Shown piece by piece: positions 1-13,800 of a DNA stretch of 64,000 nucleotides (position 1 is its first letter; the number at the start of each line of letters is the position of its first letter). Origin of the DNA: Dipteris shenzhenensis (Eukaryota > Polypodiophyta > Polypodiopsida > Gleicheniales); the NCBI GenBank assembly GCA_047967505.1, contig CM106539.1; one strand, 5' to 3'. The position numbers were made by a program, and so were the translations under genes. The notes below the pieces were generated by a model, which saw only the letters and a list, made by a program, of their open reading frames with translations, was not told where the DNA came from and did not search any database.

Positions 1-290
1 TGATAGTCGTCACCAATGACCTATCACAGGGTACATGCCATCACATCAGCCTTGCACATCGGCGCCCCCCTCCCAAAGTTGATGCCCATGCTAGCTCCCT
101 TTTCTAGAGCCCGAAGATTTCTCTTTCTAGATACCGTTGCCGCTATGTTTAGGACTTTTTGGTTTTCATTTGTATTCAACATGGGTGTTGATACCCGTTT
201 AGTGGCTCCACCGTAGTTTCTTTCTAATCTCATAGACCCTTTGGTCTTCCGAAGACGTTTAATAAGTTTTCTTTATTTCTTTCTTTCCCC
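1..290 (+). mobile_element. LINE family B 3' end, sense copy
   Basis: The segment reads GVDTRLVAPP in one frame, then a module equivalent to 'cttccgaagacgtttaataa' and ends in CT/T-rich sequence. The same module, in reverse, ends LINE copies near 32728, 42945, 46690 and 48709. The body of this copy lies before the window. Confidence 0.65.
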
Positions 291-559
291 CTCTCACAAA
301 GTACCAAAGGAGGTTTGATTGTTGAAATGCCCGAGCTTTGTCTTTATTGCCTTGTCAGTGAAGAGACACATTATGAAAGAATATAAAATCATGCACTCAT
401 GCCAAGGATGCCTGGTAGATATTGGCAAATATGTATCATGTTAAGACTGAGGCAAGGGTCATTCCTTTGACCAATCAGCCAGAGAGACCATCACGAAGCA
501 TGTGTCAAAATCTCAGATCGGAAAGATTAGCTTAATAGCATAGATGAGACCATTGAGGT

Positions 560-912
560 AAAAAAACTGGTCTGACTCATTCTCAACAGTTTGGCTCCTT
601 CATATGGAGTATTTGTTACTTCATTGAGTATTTCCCTAAGGACAGCTCCTATCTCATTTGATGAGCTGGTGGGTTTGTTGTTGCAGGAGGAGAAAAGGTT
701 CTTTAATCTCTCCAAGTTTTGTCATGCCTCTAGGCATGGTGAGCAAGCACTTGCTACCCATGGCAAGGTAATTTTTTACGGAAACAACAATGCCAAAGAG
801 AACAAGAGTCATGCAAAAGCTCTACAAAAAGATGGACGCACTTACTGCAAACAGCCTATCATTTTATTGCTGAATGTCACAAAAAAATTGCAAATGAGAA
901 AATGAGACACTC
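560..912 (+). mobile_element. Ty1/copia gag remnant
   Basis: A frame from 591 contains ISFDELVGLLLQEEKR, typical of the end of a copia gag (UBN2-type) domain. About 200 bases later another frame gives HFIAECHKKIANEK, the tail of a CCHC zinc knuckle. Stops and frame changes show decay. It lies in the intron before exon a. Confidence 0.6.
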
Positions 913-1764
913 CACTTCTATAGTGCCAATAAAGGGCATTACATGGGAAGAAAGAGGGGAAAGGCAAACAGAGGTGAACCTTTGCTCAATTCTTTTCCAG
1001 GGTCAATTGTTGGTAAAGCTACAACAAAGTATGAAGATAGCATTGGTTTGCTAGGATAAAGCGTAGATCCTAGGATTTTGAATTTGGAAGATAAAAGAGT
1101 ATGTTCTTAATTCTCATAGAGAAAACTTGTCTGTTTTTAATTCTCAGAGAGAAAGCTTAAGAATATAAATATTAATTCTTGGCACCGTACTCAGGATTTG
1201 AATGGGTTGAGCTTTTGCAGGTATCATAATTCGGTTGCATCAAAATTTCCTCTCTTTATCTCCCAGGTGAATTGAATGAAATAATTGGGATCTCGCACTT
1301 TGTGATTTGTTTTCTTGAAGCTTAATCTTTTTAAATGTAGATTGTGCGGACATGGGTGATAAAGTTTGAGAAACGAAATCTTGTGAACATCTAAAAATCT
1401 TACCAAATGCTTAAATTTCATTCATGGATCTCGAAACTGCATCTGAAGATGACACTGAAATCTGAAATTTTCTGTCATGGTTTAGGATGGGAAAAACGAG
1501 GAAGTAAAGTCAAAGGCAATGAGTTTTCCTCAATTTTCCTATCTACAGGTCAATATCTCCCTCTGTAATCTTTCTCTCGCTTTTTCTTTTTCTTTTTCTT
1601 TTCTTTATTCTTTCAGTGAGCTTCTAGATAGATGCTGCATTTCTCCATTGAGCATTGCTTTTCCATTATTGGGTGATTTATAGAGAAGCCTTAGTTGGAA
1701 GGATGGTCGTTCTTAATTCCTGCTTTCCCTTGTTGATTTGGATAGCATTTAGATTTCGCCCCAG
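913..1764 (+). other. Intron sequence without recognised features
   Basis: This stretch upstream of GnTI exon a shows no convincing coding exon, repeat or RNA gene. The expected preceding GnTI exon was searched for here and not found. Confidence 0.5.
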
Positions 1765-1812
1765 TTCAAACTGAGAGGCCTGGTGAGATGATCGCATACT
1801 ACAGAATTGCAA
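1765..1812 (+). CDS. CGL1 / MGAT1 (GnTI): GnTI exon a (QTERPGE...YYRIA)
   Basis: The acceptor CCCCAG precedes 1765 and the donor GTAAGT follows 1812. The exon starts with the last two bases of a Val codon, reads [15 protein letters not shown], and ends with one base that joins AT at 12336 to make Asn. This corresponds to the conserved TERPGEL..YYKIA segment just before HYKWAL in plant GnTI. It is the first exon of the gene that I can find in the window. Confidence 0.9.
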
Positions 1813-4800
1813 GTAAGTTGTTTTGTAACTTCTGTTGTGCTGACCAGGTAGTGTTATGTATCCTTCATTCTTTCATAGGATTTGATAATTTTGTTATAAT
1901 CAGGTCATGAAACAGGCTGTTTTGGAATTTGCTCTTAATGTAACTTTGTAACATCTCACCAAAGAAAGACTATGTGATGGTCGAATGTTCTTGAAGGATC
2001 CTTCCTCTATAGCAATCGATAATTTTGAGTCCTTGATATGGATCATGGTATTTGATGGGTTTATCTATGGACTGCAATAACAAAGAAAGACATGATCCAC
2101 ATAAGAGAGGAAAAAGAAGAAAAAATGGAAAACCATGATCAGCATGTATCTTTGCTGGCTTAATACTTAGCTTATAGTATTTGTGGGCACAAAAGATAAT
2201 TATGCGGATTCCAGATTATAATCCTGAGATACCAGTACTTTGAACACTTGAAGTACAGCTCAATACGAGAAGGAACTCGAATTCTAAGCACGTTAGCAAC
2301 AGACTACTGGTATTTTGTAGGCAGGCTATCTAACCTATTCCTCGAAATTTCTGGAGCCTGAAGGAGCTCCTATTTTTAACATACAGATGCTAAAATCTTA
2401 GCCTCCAAATTGATAACTGTACATTTACAGAGGACTTTGGTTCTAAGTTCAGTAATGCATACTGTTATATGTAGGTGAGGTGACCCTGTCTCAGTACTCA
2501 GCAGGGGTTGTAGCTGCAGTGTGACAGCCATATGCTGTCAATCCATATGGGAAGTTATGATCTCCATTGCTTCGTACATTGGCTGTTGGAATTGTTCCTT
2601 CTTGCACAATGAGAGGCAAGCGGGCATTGTAGTGATGTATCCATACTTGGACTGAAGTTTGCCACAGTGTGGACACAGCCAGAATTGCCTGTTTGGAACA
2701 AACTTGTCTGTGCCTGAATGAACGATTCTAAGATGTGGACTACTGTTCAGCCCATTGTTTAAAGATGCAGCCATATATAACTGTGCATACGGACATGGGG
2801 ATGTACTTGTCTCATTTTGAGTGGCTGCAAATTATCATCTTCCTTTCAGCCCTGCAGATTGTTTTCTTAAAGTTATGTTCCTGCAGACAGTTTCATGCAT
2901 TGGGGATTCAGGAACACACTGATCTGATCTTAAAGTGTAGGAGACTCTGTTAAGGAGATCCTTATTGTTGGAAGCAGGCATTTGGGCTCCTAGATCTTTT
3001 ATATATAGTTTGTCGCCCTCTCAGTATAATCTTGCCGGCACTGGGAGGACTCACTGACTTCACTAGACTGCAATGGAGAAAACCTGAATGTAAGAATTTC
3101 CTCAATAATGAGCAGACCTGGTCGTCTTGTCCATTAGTCATTCTTTTGGGAGTATTTAGTCCAACTCTTTTGCTGGATTTGTGGAATGCCATTGTTTCAT
3201 GCTCTATAAACAATCCTTGTTCAGTTAAATGTTTTTGAAACTATCCCTCGTATACGTATGGCTGTCTACAGGTCGACCTGGTGAGTAGAGGATAGACAAA
3301 ATTTGCCATCAGGGGGAAGTTTGAGTCATATTATCTTCTAGTTCTTGGAATATGATGAAAATTATAGTTTACAGCACAAAACCTTGCAGAAGAGATTGAG
3401 GCAAATCGATTAGGTATCAGTCTTTGATGACTGAAACCCTGATTTAATGCATTATGACATGTATGTGGCAGAGGGTACCGCATCAGCCATGTGCATACCA
3501 AATCAAAGCTCTTGAAAGAGATATAGTGACAACACTAAATCTCTCACCTTTCAGATCTAGTTTCAGATCTAGTGAGTAGTGTTTGATTGCGTCTCTTCCC
3601 ACTAGACTTCCCCTTGTACCATGTTTTGATATCTAGTGTTCTAGCAGTAAATGACACACCCTTGTAGCTGCATGGACTATGCGCACCAAGCTTGGGTGTG
3701 AGCACTTGCCCCTAGGGTCCTCTATTAAGATGAGTGGGCTATTACACCAAATCTCTCAGCTAATCAGATCTAGGGGAGTAGTGTTTTGCTCTATGGGCTA
3801 TTCACACTAAATCTGTCAGCTATTCAGATCTAGGTGAGTAGTGTTTGCTCTCCACCCAACCCTTGTTTGAGTGTATCTCTTCCCATTAGACCCCCCTTGG
3901 TGCCATGTTGGGGAAGGCTAGGCGGCAACACATGACACACCCTTGTAGCTCCTTGGGCTATTCACACTAACCTTAGGTGTCATCATGCCCTCTGAGGGTA
4001 CTTGCCCCTAGGGTCCTCTATCTAAGATGACCCCAATAGAGTAATATAGTGTTCATTCCTAGGCCTTTGCTTCAAACCCCTATTGCAAACTACTAGTCGT
4101 AGATCTAGCCAAGGGTCCATTTTCTAAAGGTCTAACATCCTCACTAAGCGGTATCCTTGTTTTCACCACATTATAGGTGAAGTAACATCTTGCTGTGACA
4201 GTTCTGTTCGGAAACCATTTCTTGATTTTTCTCACATTTTCACAAGCCGCATTTCCCTAGACCTATTCTTTCTCTTAAAATTACTATAAAGTGACTCCTT
4301 TCTGGTTCATTTGGAAAGGTGATTCCTGGTCCTTTGAGTCTTGGGTAAGTTAACAAATCCATTGTGATGCTTTCCCATTTGCCAATGGATCTCTAATGCA
4401 TGAAGCAAGCGATTTAAATTAAGACGCTTTTCTTTATTCACTCGAGGCATTCTTTTTCTCTAGAAAAAAGAAACTGTTATATTATTATGAAAATCCATAT
4501 AAATATTAGCTATCCACAAGGTCATTGACAAGGAGAGACTGGCTGTTTGCAGCTTGCTTCTTAGGGTTCCAGCTCATCACCTAAGGTAACTTTGGAGTAG
4601 GCCCTCACAACCAGTGTGGTGGGCTTTACAACTAGTGGATTCTTGGATTCTTGTGAATATAGAATGTATCTATATACTAGAACTTGCAGAATCATGCATG
4701 ATGCTTGCAGTTTTGTTGGAATGGAAGTGAGGGAACACGAGAGAATGGAGCCAAAGCAAGCTGGAATGAAATTGCAGCAACACAAATGAACTACAAAGCT

Positions 4801-7800
4801 AGGGTAGTCATAGAGACAAAACCCTAGAATGAACCCTAATTGGGGTCAAAAGATATGTTGTGATTAAGTCATGTAAGAGGGTGGTCTTTTAAAACTACCA
4901 TATATTAGGTGTGTTTCCACCTGCTACGCATAAGGCACCTGAAGGTGGGAGGTGCCCCTATGGAACATAGCTAGGGGTCTGAATAAGGGTGGGCTATAGC
5001 CTGAAGTTGAGACTCGAGCTATTATAGATAGCTCTAGATTATCTAGATAAGATTGCTTAGTCAAGAAAGTCAAGATTGTTCCTAATAGGATGTTGGCCTA
5101 CGACAATGTCCACCTTGGCCTATATATACTAGTGGAGCCTCTATTGTTGCCATCGCTTTGAATAATGTATCTCCCTTATGGATAAAGGCCTAGGAGGAAA
5201 GTGCTTTAGGTAGAGTGGCCTCAAAGCAAGGAACATGACAACTTCACTTTCATGGGTGAGATCCTTTGGTGTGGGATACATTTTGGATGGTCTTGGCTCT
5301 AGGATGGTGTACTTGAGGTTTGGTTGCAGCTTGATGTACAACGTCTATGGCTGAGAGGTGAGTTCAATAGCTCTCTCTTATGTGGTTGATTTTGATATAT
5401 TGTTTGTTTTGTTACTTACATTGGAGTCTATCTCGCCCGAGAACCATCTAGGCCTATTGACATGTTTAGGTGTGAACTAGACCATTAGGGTTGTGTAAGG
5501 TGGTATAAAAGCACATTGAGATTGAATTTTCAATGTTGTGATTTGACGTACAAACTTGTTTGAGCTCTCTAAACAAGATCATCATCAATCCCGAAGCATT
5601 TCATGGAATGCAATTTCAGGGCAAAGCTAGGTGTATTGGAAATTCTGTGTTTTGCATTTGTGGATTAAGAATTGTTGGAAATATATTTTTTATATATACC
5701 TTTGTAAGACTATAATATATCCAATCGTACAAATATTCATTGAAATTTGGGGGAAAATAAGATTCTAGTAAAATGATGATTTGCTGGAACAATGTGTAAT
5801 TTTCAAAAGAGGGCAAATGCATGAGAAGCTTACTTGAGGAGTTGGTGACTTCTATTGATGGTTTGGGATTAAATATTTTTGCTTCTTTTGGTCCATAAAA
5901 CGAAATTGAGAACTTACATTATTGTTTTGGTATGATGCACTTATTGGCTGACGTAGATAAGTGAATGTTGATGTACATTGACGTAGGTAAGTGGATGTTG
6001 ACATACATTAAAGCAAGTCCATTGGCTTTGTTCCATCTTCTTCTTTCACAAGAAAGAAGGAGAGGCTGAATTTGGATGAGAAAAAGCTCGTGAGAGCCAA
6101 GTCTGCAGTCCCTTTGATTCAAGTGTATGGATCGAGGACACCCTTTCAAAGATTGTCCAAAGAACCAAAACAAAGGAGCATGTAGCCCAAGTAACGTCCA
6201 TTCCAAGTAAGCTGCCTCACTCTAGCATAGAGATTGATCACTCGCAAGTTTCTTGTGAAGGTTATTCTTTGCTTTTGGGTATCATAATCTGATCCACCTT
6301 GGACGTCTGGATAAGTTATGGGTTACCTACTCCATGTACAGGGGCATTTTCCCTCTCCCTTACACTCGTGAACAAGACCTTAGAACATGCAAAGATTAAG
6401 GAGATGAAGGAAGACTTTAGTCACCAATTCAAAAAAACACATTTGGGCTTGCAACATATGGGCAGCACATCTGAAGACATACCTAGTAATGGAAGGGCTT
6501 CTTGGAGGGCAGATCTGGCAAAGGTAGATCCAGAGTCTGTCCACATGAGGAGAGGACCTGATTGCACAGGAGATGAAGACTACAACAGATGGCGCCAAGA
6601 ACAGTGCAGATGACGAGGCATTCAAGGCATGGATCTGGCCTCGAAGAAGGCAGATCTGGAGCAGCAGGTGGTAGTATCCCGGGCGAGAGGCACCTGGGTT
6701 GAGCTGGCCTGTGGGCAGGTTAAGGGCCTGCAACAGGCCTGACAGAAGAGGGCCTGGTAGCAACAGCACAACGGTAGGTACTAAGCCCTTAAGTAAGGAA
6801 GGAGAGCCAGCCAACCAGGCTGACCAGCAGATCAGCTGGTTAGGGCTGGTCAAGCCTGCAAAAGGTGGCCAAAAGCGCCTCAAAAGGAGTGCCCCCCCAG
6901 TTGGTTTTGGGGGGCAGCAAAGTCAGCAAGAAGGTCTTTCTGGTCGGTCAGTTTTGAGGGGGTAATCCAAGAGGCAAAGGAAAGCCAAAGGTGCTGCAGA
7001 CTTAACTCTACATAGGGCTGAACCCTAGACTGTCTACCAGGGCTGCAAGGTGCTGAGATCTCGACAAAGAGCCTACATATGCTCGAGGTGGAGCACGTGG
7101 GTTCAGAGATCTAGAGGCATCTGGCAGATAGTAGAAGAACCTTTGAGTAAGATCAAAGGACCACATCCTGGTGGGACTCTGGATCCATCTTTTGTATTGT
7201 ATCCATAGCTTTGGATGGAAATATATTGTTTTGGTGGATTCCATATCTGGCTTGGATCATTGTCCATATGCTAGTCAGCACAACACATCTATGTGAAGCA
7301 CATTAAGTAAAGAAGTTTGTGATTCCACACACACCACACACTGTGTGAGCTCCTGAGCTATTCTATTAGTATTCCGATGTGCGTAGCCTCTTTTGGTCGA
7401 TTTCGAACATGGTATCAGAGCCCAAGTAGGAGGCTCACAAGTGTGGGAGCTTTGGAGAGTCTAGGAAACTGGATGGGACCAACTATCCTATCTAGAAGGT
7501 GAAGATCCGGAGTCATGTAGTGGCTCGAAAAATGTGGAAGCTAACAACGGGAGGGGAGGCGGTAGATGGAGATGAACTTGAAGCTTGGGAGGATAGGGTC
7601 GCCCATGCCCTAGCATTGATCATAGGGACTATGGCGGACTCAGTAATTCCTCGTATTCAAATGACCGACACGTCAGTAGAGGTGTGGGCCATTCTTAAGG
7701 ATCTGTATGAGACAGATAATACATCGTAGATCTTGACTCTTCAGCGTCAACTCTATAATATGGATATGGATGAAGGAGATTCGGTTCATGACCACTTGAT

Positions 7801-10800
7801 GAAGGTCAAGGTGGTGAGGGATCAACTAGCATCGGTTGGTTAGAAGGTAGGCTCAAGCAGTTGGCCTTGATGGTACTTGGGATGCTACCATGGAGTTTTA
7901 AGAGCCTCGTTACAACTGTGATAGCAGGATAGCGGACCAAACTTCTGACCTTTGAGGAGATGGGTCTGTTATTGCTACAGGAAGAAGATAGGGAGAAGCT
8001 GTGTAAGAAAGACAACAACGATAGGGCATTGCTGGCAAAGGACAAAGCCTGCAGAGGACATGACAAGCCTAAGAAGGATGATTCTGGAGATGACGGGGAC
8101 ACTTCCAAGAAGAGGAAGCGGGAGAAGAAGGGTTTCTATTGTGACGAGCCATGCCATTTTGCGAAGGATTGCGAAAAGAAGCCGGTGGATCAAGGGTCAG
8201 ATATGCCTAGAAGTCACAGTGAAGATGTCTGATATTGAGATGTGGGCCGAGGAGGAGTCAGAGAGCTTTGTGAAGGTGAAGGACAACAAGGAGTGCTTGG
8301 ACTCTTCCAAGTGCATGGCTCGGAATTGAAGTTAAGAGATTGTAAGGTTCTACATAGTGGCAATTGTTTCATGCTTTGTATGTCATGCATTTCTTGGTTC
8401 AGCAGCAAATAGAGTAGAGTTGCTACTTCTAGTTGTGAAGCTGAGTACAGAGCAGCTTTTACAGCTACAGTGGAGTGTGTTTGGCTCCGGAAGTTACTTG
8501 CAGATTTTTATGCATGTTAGAGTGCTCCTATTGTCATCTTCATTGATAGTTAGAGTGCTTTGGCTGTTGCATGGAATCCAGTTTTCCATGCTCGCACAAA
8601 GCATATTGAGGTTCACTATCACTATGTCAGAGAGAGATTATCAACAGGTGATATTTAGTGTCTTATGTTCCCATTGAAGACAACTTGGCAGATTTTTTTA
8701 CGAAGGCTCTACCTCGACCTAAGTTTAAAGCTTTTCGGCAAGCTTTAAACTTGGCACCTTTTGTGACTTGATCTTTTGTATTCTGTATAGTCATAGGTTG
8801 CTATATCCCTCTGCCTTGTCACATCATCCTAGACCTACTCCTAACCCCTAATTCTGCTCGAGCCCTTCTTCTCTTAGCTGGCTCAGCTGGAGCCTTTCCT
8901 TCTGCTCATTTCTACCACGATTCAGCTTCATTTTCATCTCCTTCCAGCTGCCTTCTACCCGTTTAGGGTTTCTGCACAGCCGCCATCTTTGCTGCCCTCA
9001 TTTCGCCTCTGTTTTGCATCTTCTTGTGACCATTCTGCCCATCTAGCCTCTCCACAGCCCTGCTGGTCAGCTCGTTGTCAAGTGGTGTGTGCACACGTGT
9101 TGCTGGACGGAATATCCTTCAAGTGGCACCTGCATACGAGCTGATTCGGAGCTGTTTTCAGCCTCTGATTGGGTGTCTACTGCATAGCCGACTACCTCCA
9201 AGCAGCTCCAGCATCATTGCCTTCATTTTCGGGTCTTCTTGGTGCTGTACCTGTTAGGTTATAGAGATAATGGTCGTAGATAATTTTATTATATGCAAGT
9301 GTTGTATAACCACGAGATGCTGGAGCATACAAAATATAGAAGAGATTCACGATGGCGATACAGTAACAGATCTAATTGTCTCCTATTGCCTTAGAAAGAT
9401 AACAGTGATGTAACTGATCTATAGCCTTACCCGTACGTGGTTTGTTGGCTTACAATCATGAAACAAAAGACTTGTTACTGACCCTATAGAGTAGCTGCTC
9501 GACTACAGCTAATGGACGACTCTCATGAAGTCGGTTGGACAAAGAGAGGGACTCATCATTTGAATGAGCATATAATGGTCGTATATAATTTTATTACATG
9601 CAAGTGTTGTATAACCACGAGATGTTGCAACATACAAAATATCAAAGAGATTCACGATGGCGACACAGTAACAGATCTAATCGTCTTCTATTGCCTCAGA
9701 AAAATAACAGTGATGTAATTGATCTATAGCCTCACCCGTACGCGGTTTGTTGGCTTACAACCATGAAATAGAAGACTCATTACTGACCCTATAGAGCAGC
9801 TGCTCGACTACAGCTAATGGGCGACTCTCATGAAGTCAGTTGGACAAAGAGAGGGAACTCATCATTTGAATGAACATATATAGGTTTGTTGCTGTCGTGC
9901 ACCGCCATGATTATCCTCGAGTTGAAGCTCAAGTTTTATGATTTGAAAATGGAAGAGAGATGAGTTGAGTGATCATCTAGCACGGTTTCAATCTCTTGTT
10001 CAACAACTTTCAAGTTTGAAAAGCCCTTGTGATTTCAAGATAAGATGGCTGTTCTTATGAAGAGTATGCATGGAATATCCCACTTTGAGAAAACTCTTGT
10101 GAAGTCCTTCACCTTGCCACTACCACGTTTGATGATATGGTGGCACTACTCATTGAGAAGGACCGTTGCAATACGGAAGCCTCTCTTGTCTCTCCTGGTG
10201 ATCATGCATTTGCTTCCACAAGCAAATGGAAGACCAACAAGAACATTATTTGCAGGTTTTGCAAGAGGAAAGGACACATTGAAGCTCATTGCTTCAAGAA
10301 GGAACATGAACAAGAAAAGCACCATGCCAATCTCCTTGCTGAAGAACAAGCTAAATCTGAAGAGCTCCCTGAGGAGATACATGCAGCTACAATGGAGGTT
10401 CACGGCCTCTCTCTTGAGGATCCATATGACACAGATTGGGCTTTCTAGGCCCTCTATGCTATGTGTGTTTGTGTTGAGTCAATAAAGCTTCTCAGCCTTG
10501 AGTTGTCCCTCTAAACTGAATGTATTTGGAGTCAATAAGAGATACTCTGCCCTGGGTTGTCCCCCAAAAATAAATATATTGCCTTTTACTTTGGTTTGGT
10601 GGTATTGACCACCTAGTTCAGAGTAAGGGGGGGTGACGAGTGATGGTTTGCCCTTGCAGGTCACAAGTTGATCGAGAAGTCACTATCACACGGGAGGTGT
10701 TGGGTAGTTGGACTTGCTCTTTGCAGTATTGCGGTGTTGGGCCTCACACTCTTTGCTTTGAAGGGGGGTGTTGGAGATATCATAGCCAAAGAGTGTGGTG

Positions 10801-13800
10801 ATGTGATGTGTTGGTGTGTAGTACTAGGAGTTCTAGTACTAGTTCATGTGTGTGAGTCATGTGTGAGTGCCACGTGCTACTATGGGATGTATCCGATATG
10901 CACTTGGTGCAAGTGTGTGTGTGTGTAGCCTATAAGGCTTGTACTTTCTATGATTATGTAATATGAATAAGATAGCCTTTCATTATGTATCATTTCCTGA
11001 CACCCTAACTTTCTCTCTTCCTCTCTCTCCACCATGTTTCTAACATATTTGTCCTTGACGTGGGATACCCTCTGCTTCTACTGTCTCAATATGTACTGTG
11101 TGAGAGGACACTGGGAACTGCCCAATCGAGATCCTCGAGGCTGTGTGTGCGGACGAGGTCTCAACACTGTCCCTTGAGCTAATGCCTAGGTGGTTCAAAT
11201 TACCCTCTCTCAATTTGAATGGTCCATCCTTCTATTGTTGTCATACTCGGGCATGTTATTTGACATTTATTCGTGGGTTTCTCTCCAAGGCGTCGTAGCA
11301 ATGGCTGCACGACCACACTTTTGAGTGCTTTTATACACGATCATAGGTTCGATGCTTGTCAACATGCATCTGCATTGGGCACCGTGTTGGCTATCAGGAT
11401 CTCTAAGCGAGAGCCTCGTCCATGTCAGAGCATCCATTGAAACATTTGTCAGAGATTTACTGCAACTCGACTTGTCACTGCTACAATGTGAGCCATCAAG
11501 ATTGCATCAGCCCTCGGAACAAAGCCATCAATGGATCACCTATGCTAGGTTACCATTTTGAACTAATTATCCATGGGAGCCATGTTCCATTCAGGCTACC
11601 TAAAAAAGGATTATCCATTTAGGGAAGACATTCAAATATGAGCTGTACGCCCTTGGGTAGACGTTAATCGGTGGATGATTGACTTTTGTTCAGGTTGTGA
11701 CATGGAGTATTCGTCAAGCAATTGCCTCGGCTGATAATCTATTGTCATTACTGCTTTTTCATCATGTTATAGATCCCATGGATGATGTCATGGATTATGC
11801 TATTCTAATGTAACTGCTGTATTGGCATGCTGATGTGTCTTGTAACTTGGACAATTGATTACACATGATACATGGTAATCAGTGCTATCGGAAGGATAGA
11901 AAATACATATTATAACTTGTGATGGTCTTTGGGAGCAGATTGATGGTGACAATCTTCATATTACTTTGAATTTACTGTTAGGGGGTTTTTGCAGCACTTT
12001 GATGCCAAGATCATAAAACAAAACTTAGTGGCCTGCATATCATTGTTGTGTGATAATACAAAAGGGATGTCATACCATGCGCCTACGAGAGGTGATCGTT
12101 TTGAGATCTGAGAGTAGATTGTTGTGAAAATCACATGCACTTTTTTCGTGGTCTTTTATCTATTGATGGCTGGGAGTAGCCATATTCTGATGCTATCTGC
12201 ATTGTAAAACTTGTGGTGATGGTGGGAAGTACAAAAAATATGCTGAAGTTTTTTACATGCTGACGTACTTATAGATAGCTATTTGGACGTCTGATGTTTC
12301 AACATTCATGAAGTGTTTCCTTGTTTGTTTTGCAGATCACTACAAGTGGGCTCTAAGCCATCTTTTCAATGAGTGGGATTTCAGTCGTGTGATTATTTTG
12401 GAAGGTGAATACTGCTTTTAAATGTACCTAACCAGCTCTATGGCAGAACCATATGTTGGCTGGCTTTGTCCTGATGATGATGTCAATTCTTGATGGACCA
12501 GATGATATGGAGATAGCCCCCGACTTCTTTGCATACTTTGAGGCAACTGCAAAGTTGTTAGAAAATGACAGGTTCAGATTGACATTTAGTTTCATAAAGG
12601 ATTTCATGTATGCTCATACAATTTGCAACTATTTAAATTAACTCGAATGTGCAATACTAATTAAATGACGTTGCCCTGTCCAACTGAAGATCTCTAATTG
12701 CCATATCATCTTGGAATGATAATGGACAGAAGCAATTTGTGCAGGATCCTGGTAAGAGCATTAAATTTTCCTGCACTCCTTTTTAGACCGTGCCCCACCT
12801 CCCCACTTTGTTTCTTTTTGTCCTGTTTTTACCTTCTTCCACTTTGGAATTTAGAACAATCCTGGATGCTGTTTTGAGTATACATCAAGGTCCACCTCCC
12901 TCTGTTTGTTTACCACTCCTTGTCTACCTTCATTTATTGAAAAGAATTCAAGCTACTTGTGGCTTACTGCTGTCTTATAGTATAATCACATGGATAGAAA
13001 GAACATGTGCTAAATTCTGGTAAGATTACTTGCTTTTTTTTAGCAGAAGAGTTTTTCAGCATTTCCTCATATCCATAAATGTATCCAGCGATTCTACTTT
13101 ACCACCCCTATGACCCAGAAAAGTCTTTCAGCATTTCGTCACTCCATATATGTAGCCAGACGTTTTACTTTGACCACCCAGAACACAGAACTACATGCAG
13201 ATTGCCATGAGAGACATGCACATTTGTTCTATCTATTAGCCCTGTTTTGTTCTCGATATAATGAATTACGGGTTGGGAATCTGCCTGGTTTCAACACTGC
13301 CAGCAATTAATCATTGTGGAACGTATCTCCGAAGGAAACCTTAAGTCTTGAATTCAAGTCGCAAAATGAGCCTGGAAAATTTCCAAATACTCTGCAGACG
13401 GGAAAAGGAGGCCCAACGAAGGGCTAATGTCTTCTTCTTCCAACCCTTGCAGCATCTCTCCTTTCCATCCAGTCGAATCTGATATCCCCAAGAATCATTC
13501 ACGAGGAGCTTAAGAATCAGTTCCCTAAGTGCATTTTGCTCGCCTGCATCGCTCCAATGCTTTAATTGGTTTTTCATTAGTGCCAGATTGAGACCACTCC
13601 CTTTGTGAAAGCATGCTTCCTAAAAAGAGCCCATCACGTTGCATCACGCCATAAATATACCCAGACATTCTATTTTACCCCTATAGCCCAGAAAACCGAT
13701 GTCATCATAATGTAATTATCTCTGTATACTGCAAAGGATGTGTTCTTTACAGTCATCTTGTCATATGTGGAGCAGTATAGTTTTGCCATGTTATGATAGG

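Larger units (their letters stand above)
7410..8771 (+). mobile_element. Internally deleted Ty1/copia element
   Basis: A primer-binding site like the initiator-Met tRNA complement (tggtatcagagcc, 7410-7422) follows sequence ending in CA at 7409, the probable 5' LTR end. Gag follows (about 7448-8330). The sequence then jumps at about 8395 to the end of copia RNase H. Protease, integrase and reverse transcriptase are missing. No matching 3' LTR was found. Confidence 0.8.
1813..12335 (+). other. 10.5-kb GnTI intron
   Basis: The intron lies between exons a and b with GTAAGT and TTTTGCAG ends, phase 1. It holds copia remnants, a copia-type LTR and local tandem repeats, listed separately. In 1813-3500 and 4100-6990 I see no gene and no recognisable element. 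Confidence 0.9.

Noticed and set aside
1181-1236. Candidate GnTI exon upstream of 1765 ('actcaggatttgaat...cag gtatca')
   Set aside because: It resembles SQDG at the DNA level in one place only. No frame continues the GnTI protein and no acceptor fits.
2538-2774. Minus-strand frame with CPHCG and further Cys residues, like a zinc ribbon
   Set aside because: Only one CxxC pair is well formed. There is no family match, the frame is short, and it lies inside a long intron.
7410-7422. Possible Met-tRNA fragment (tggtatcagagcc)
   Set aside because: Only the tRNA 3'-end complement is present, directly after LTR-like sequence, so it is a retrotransposon primer-binding site.
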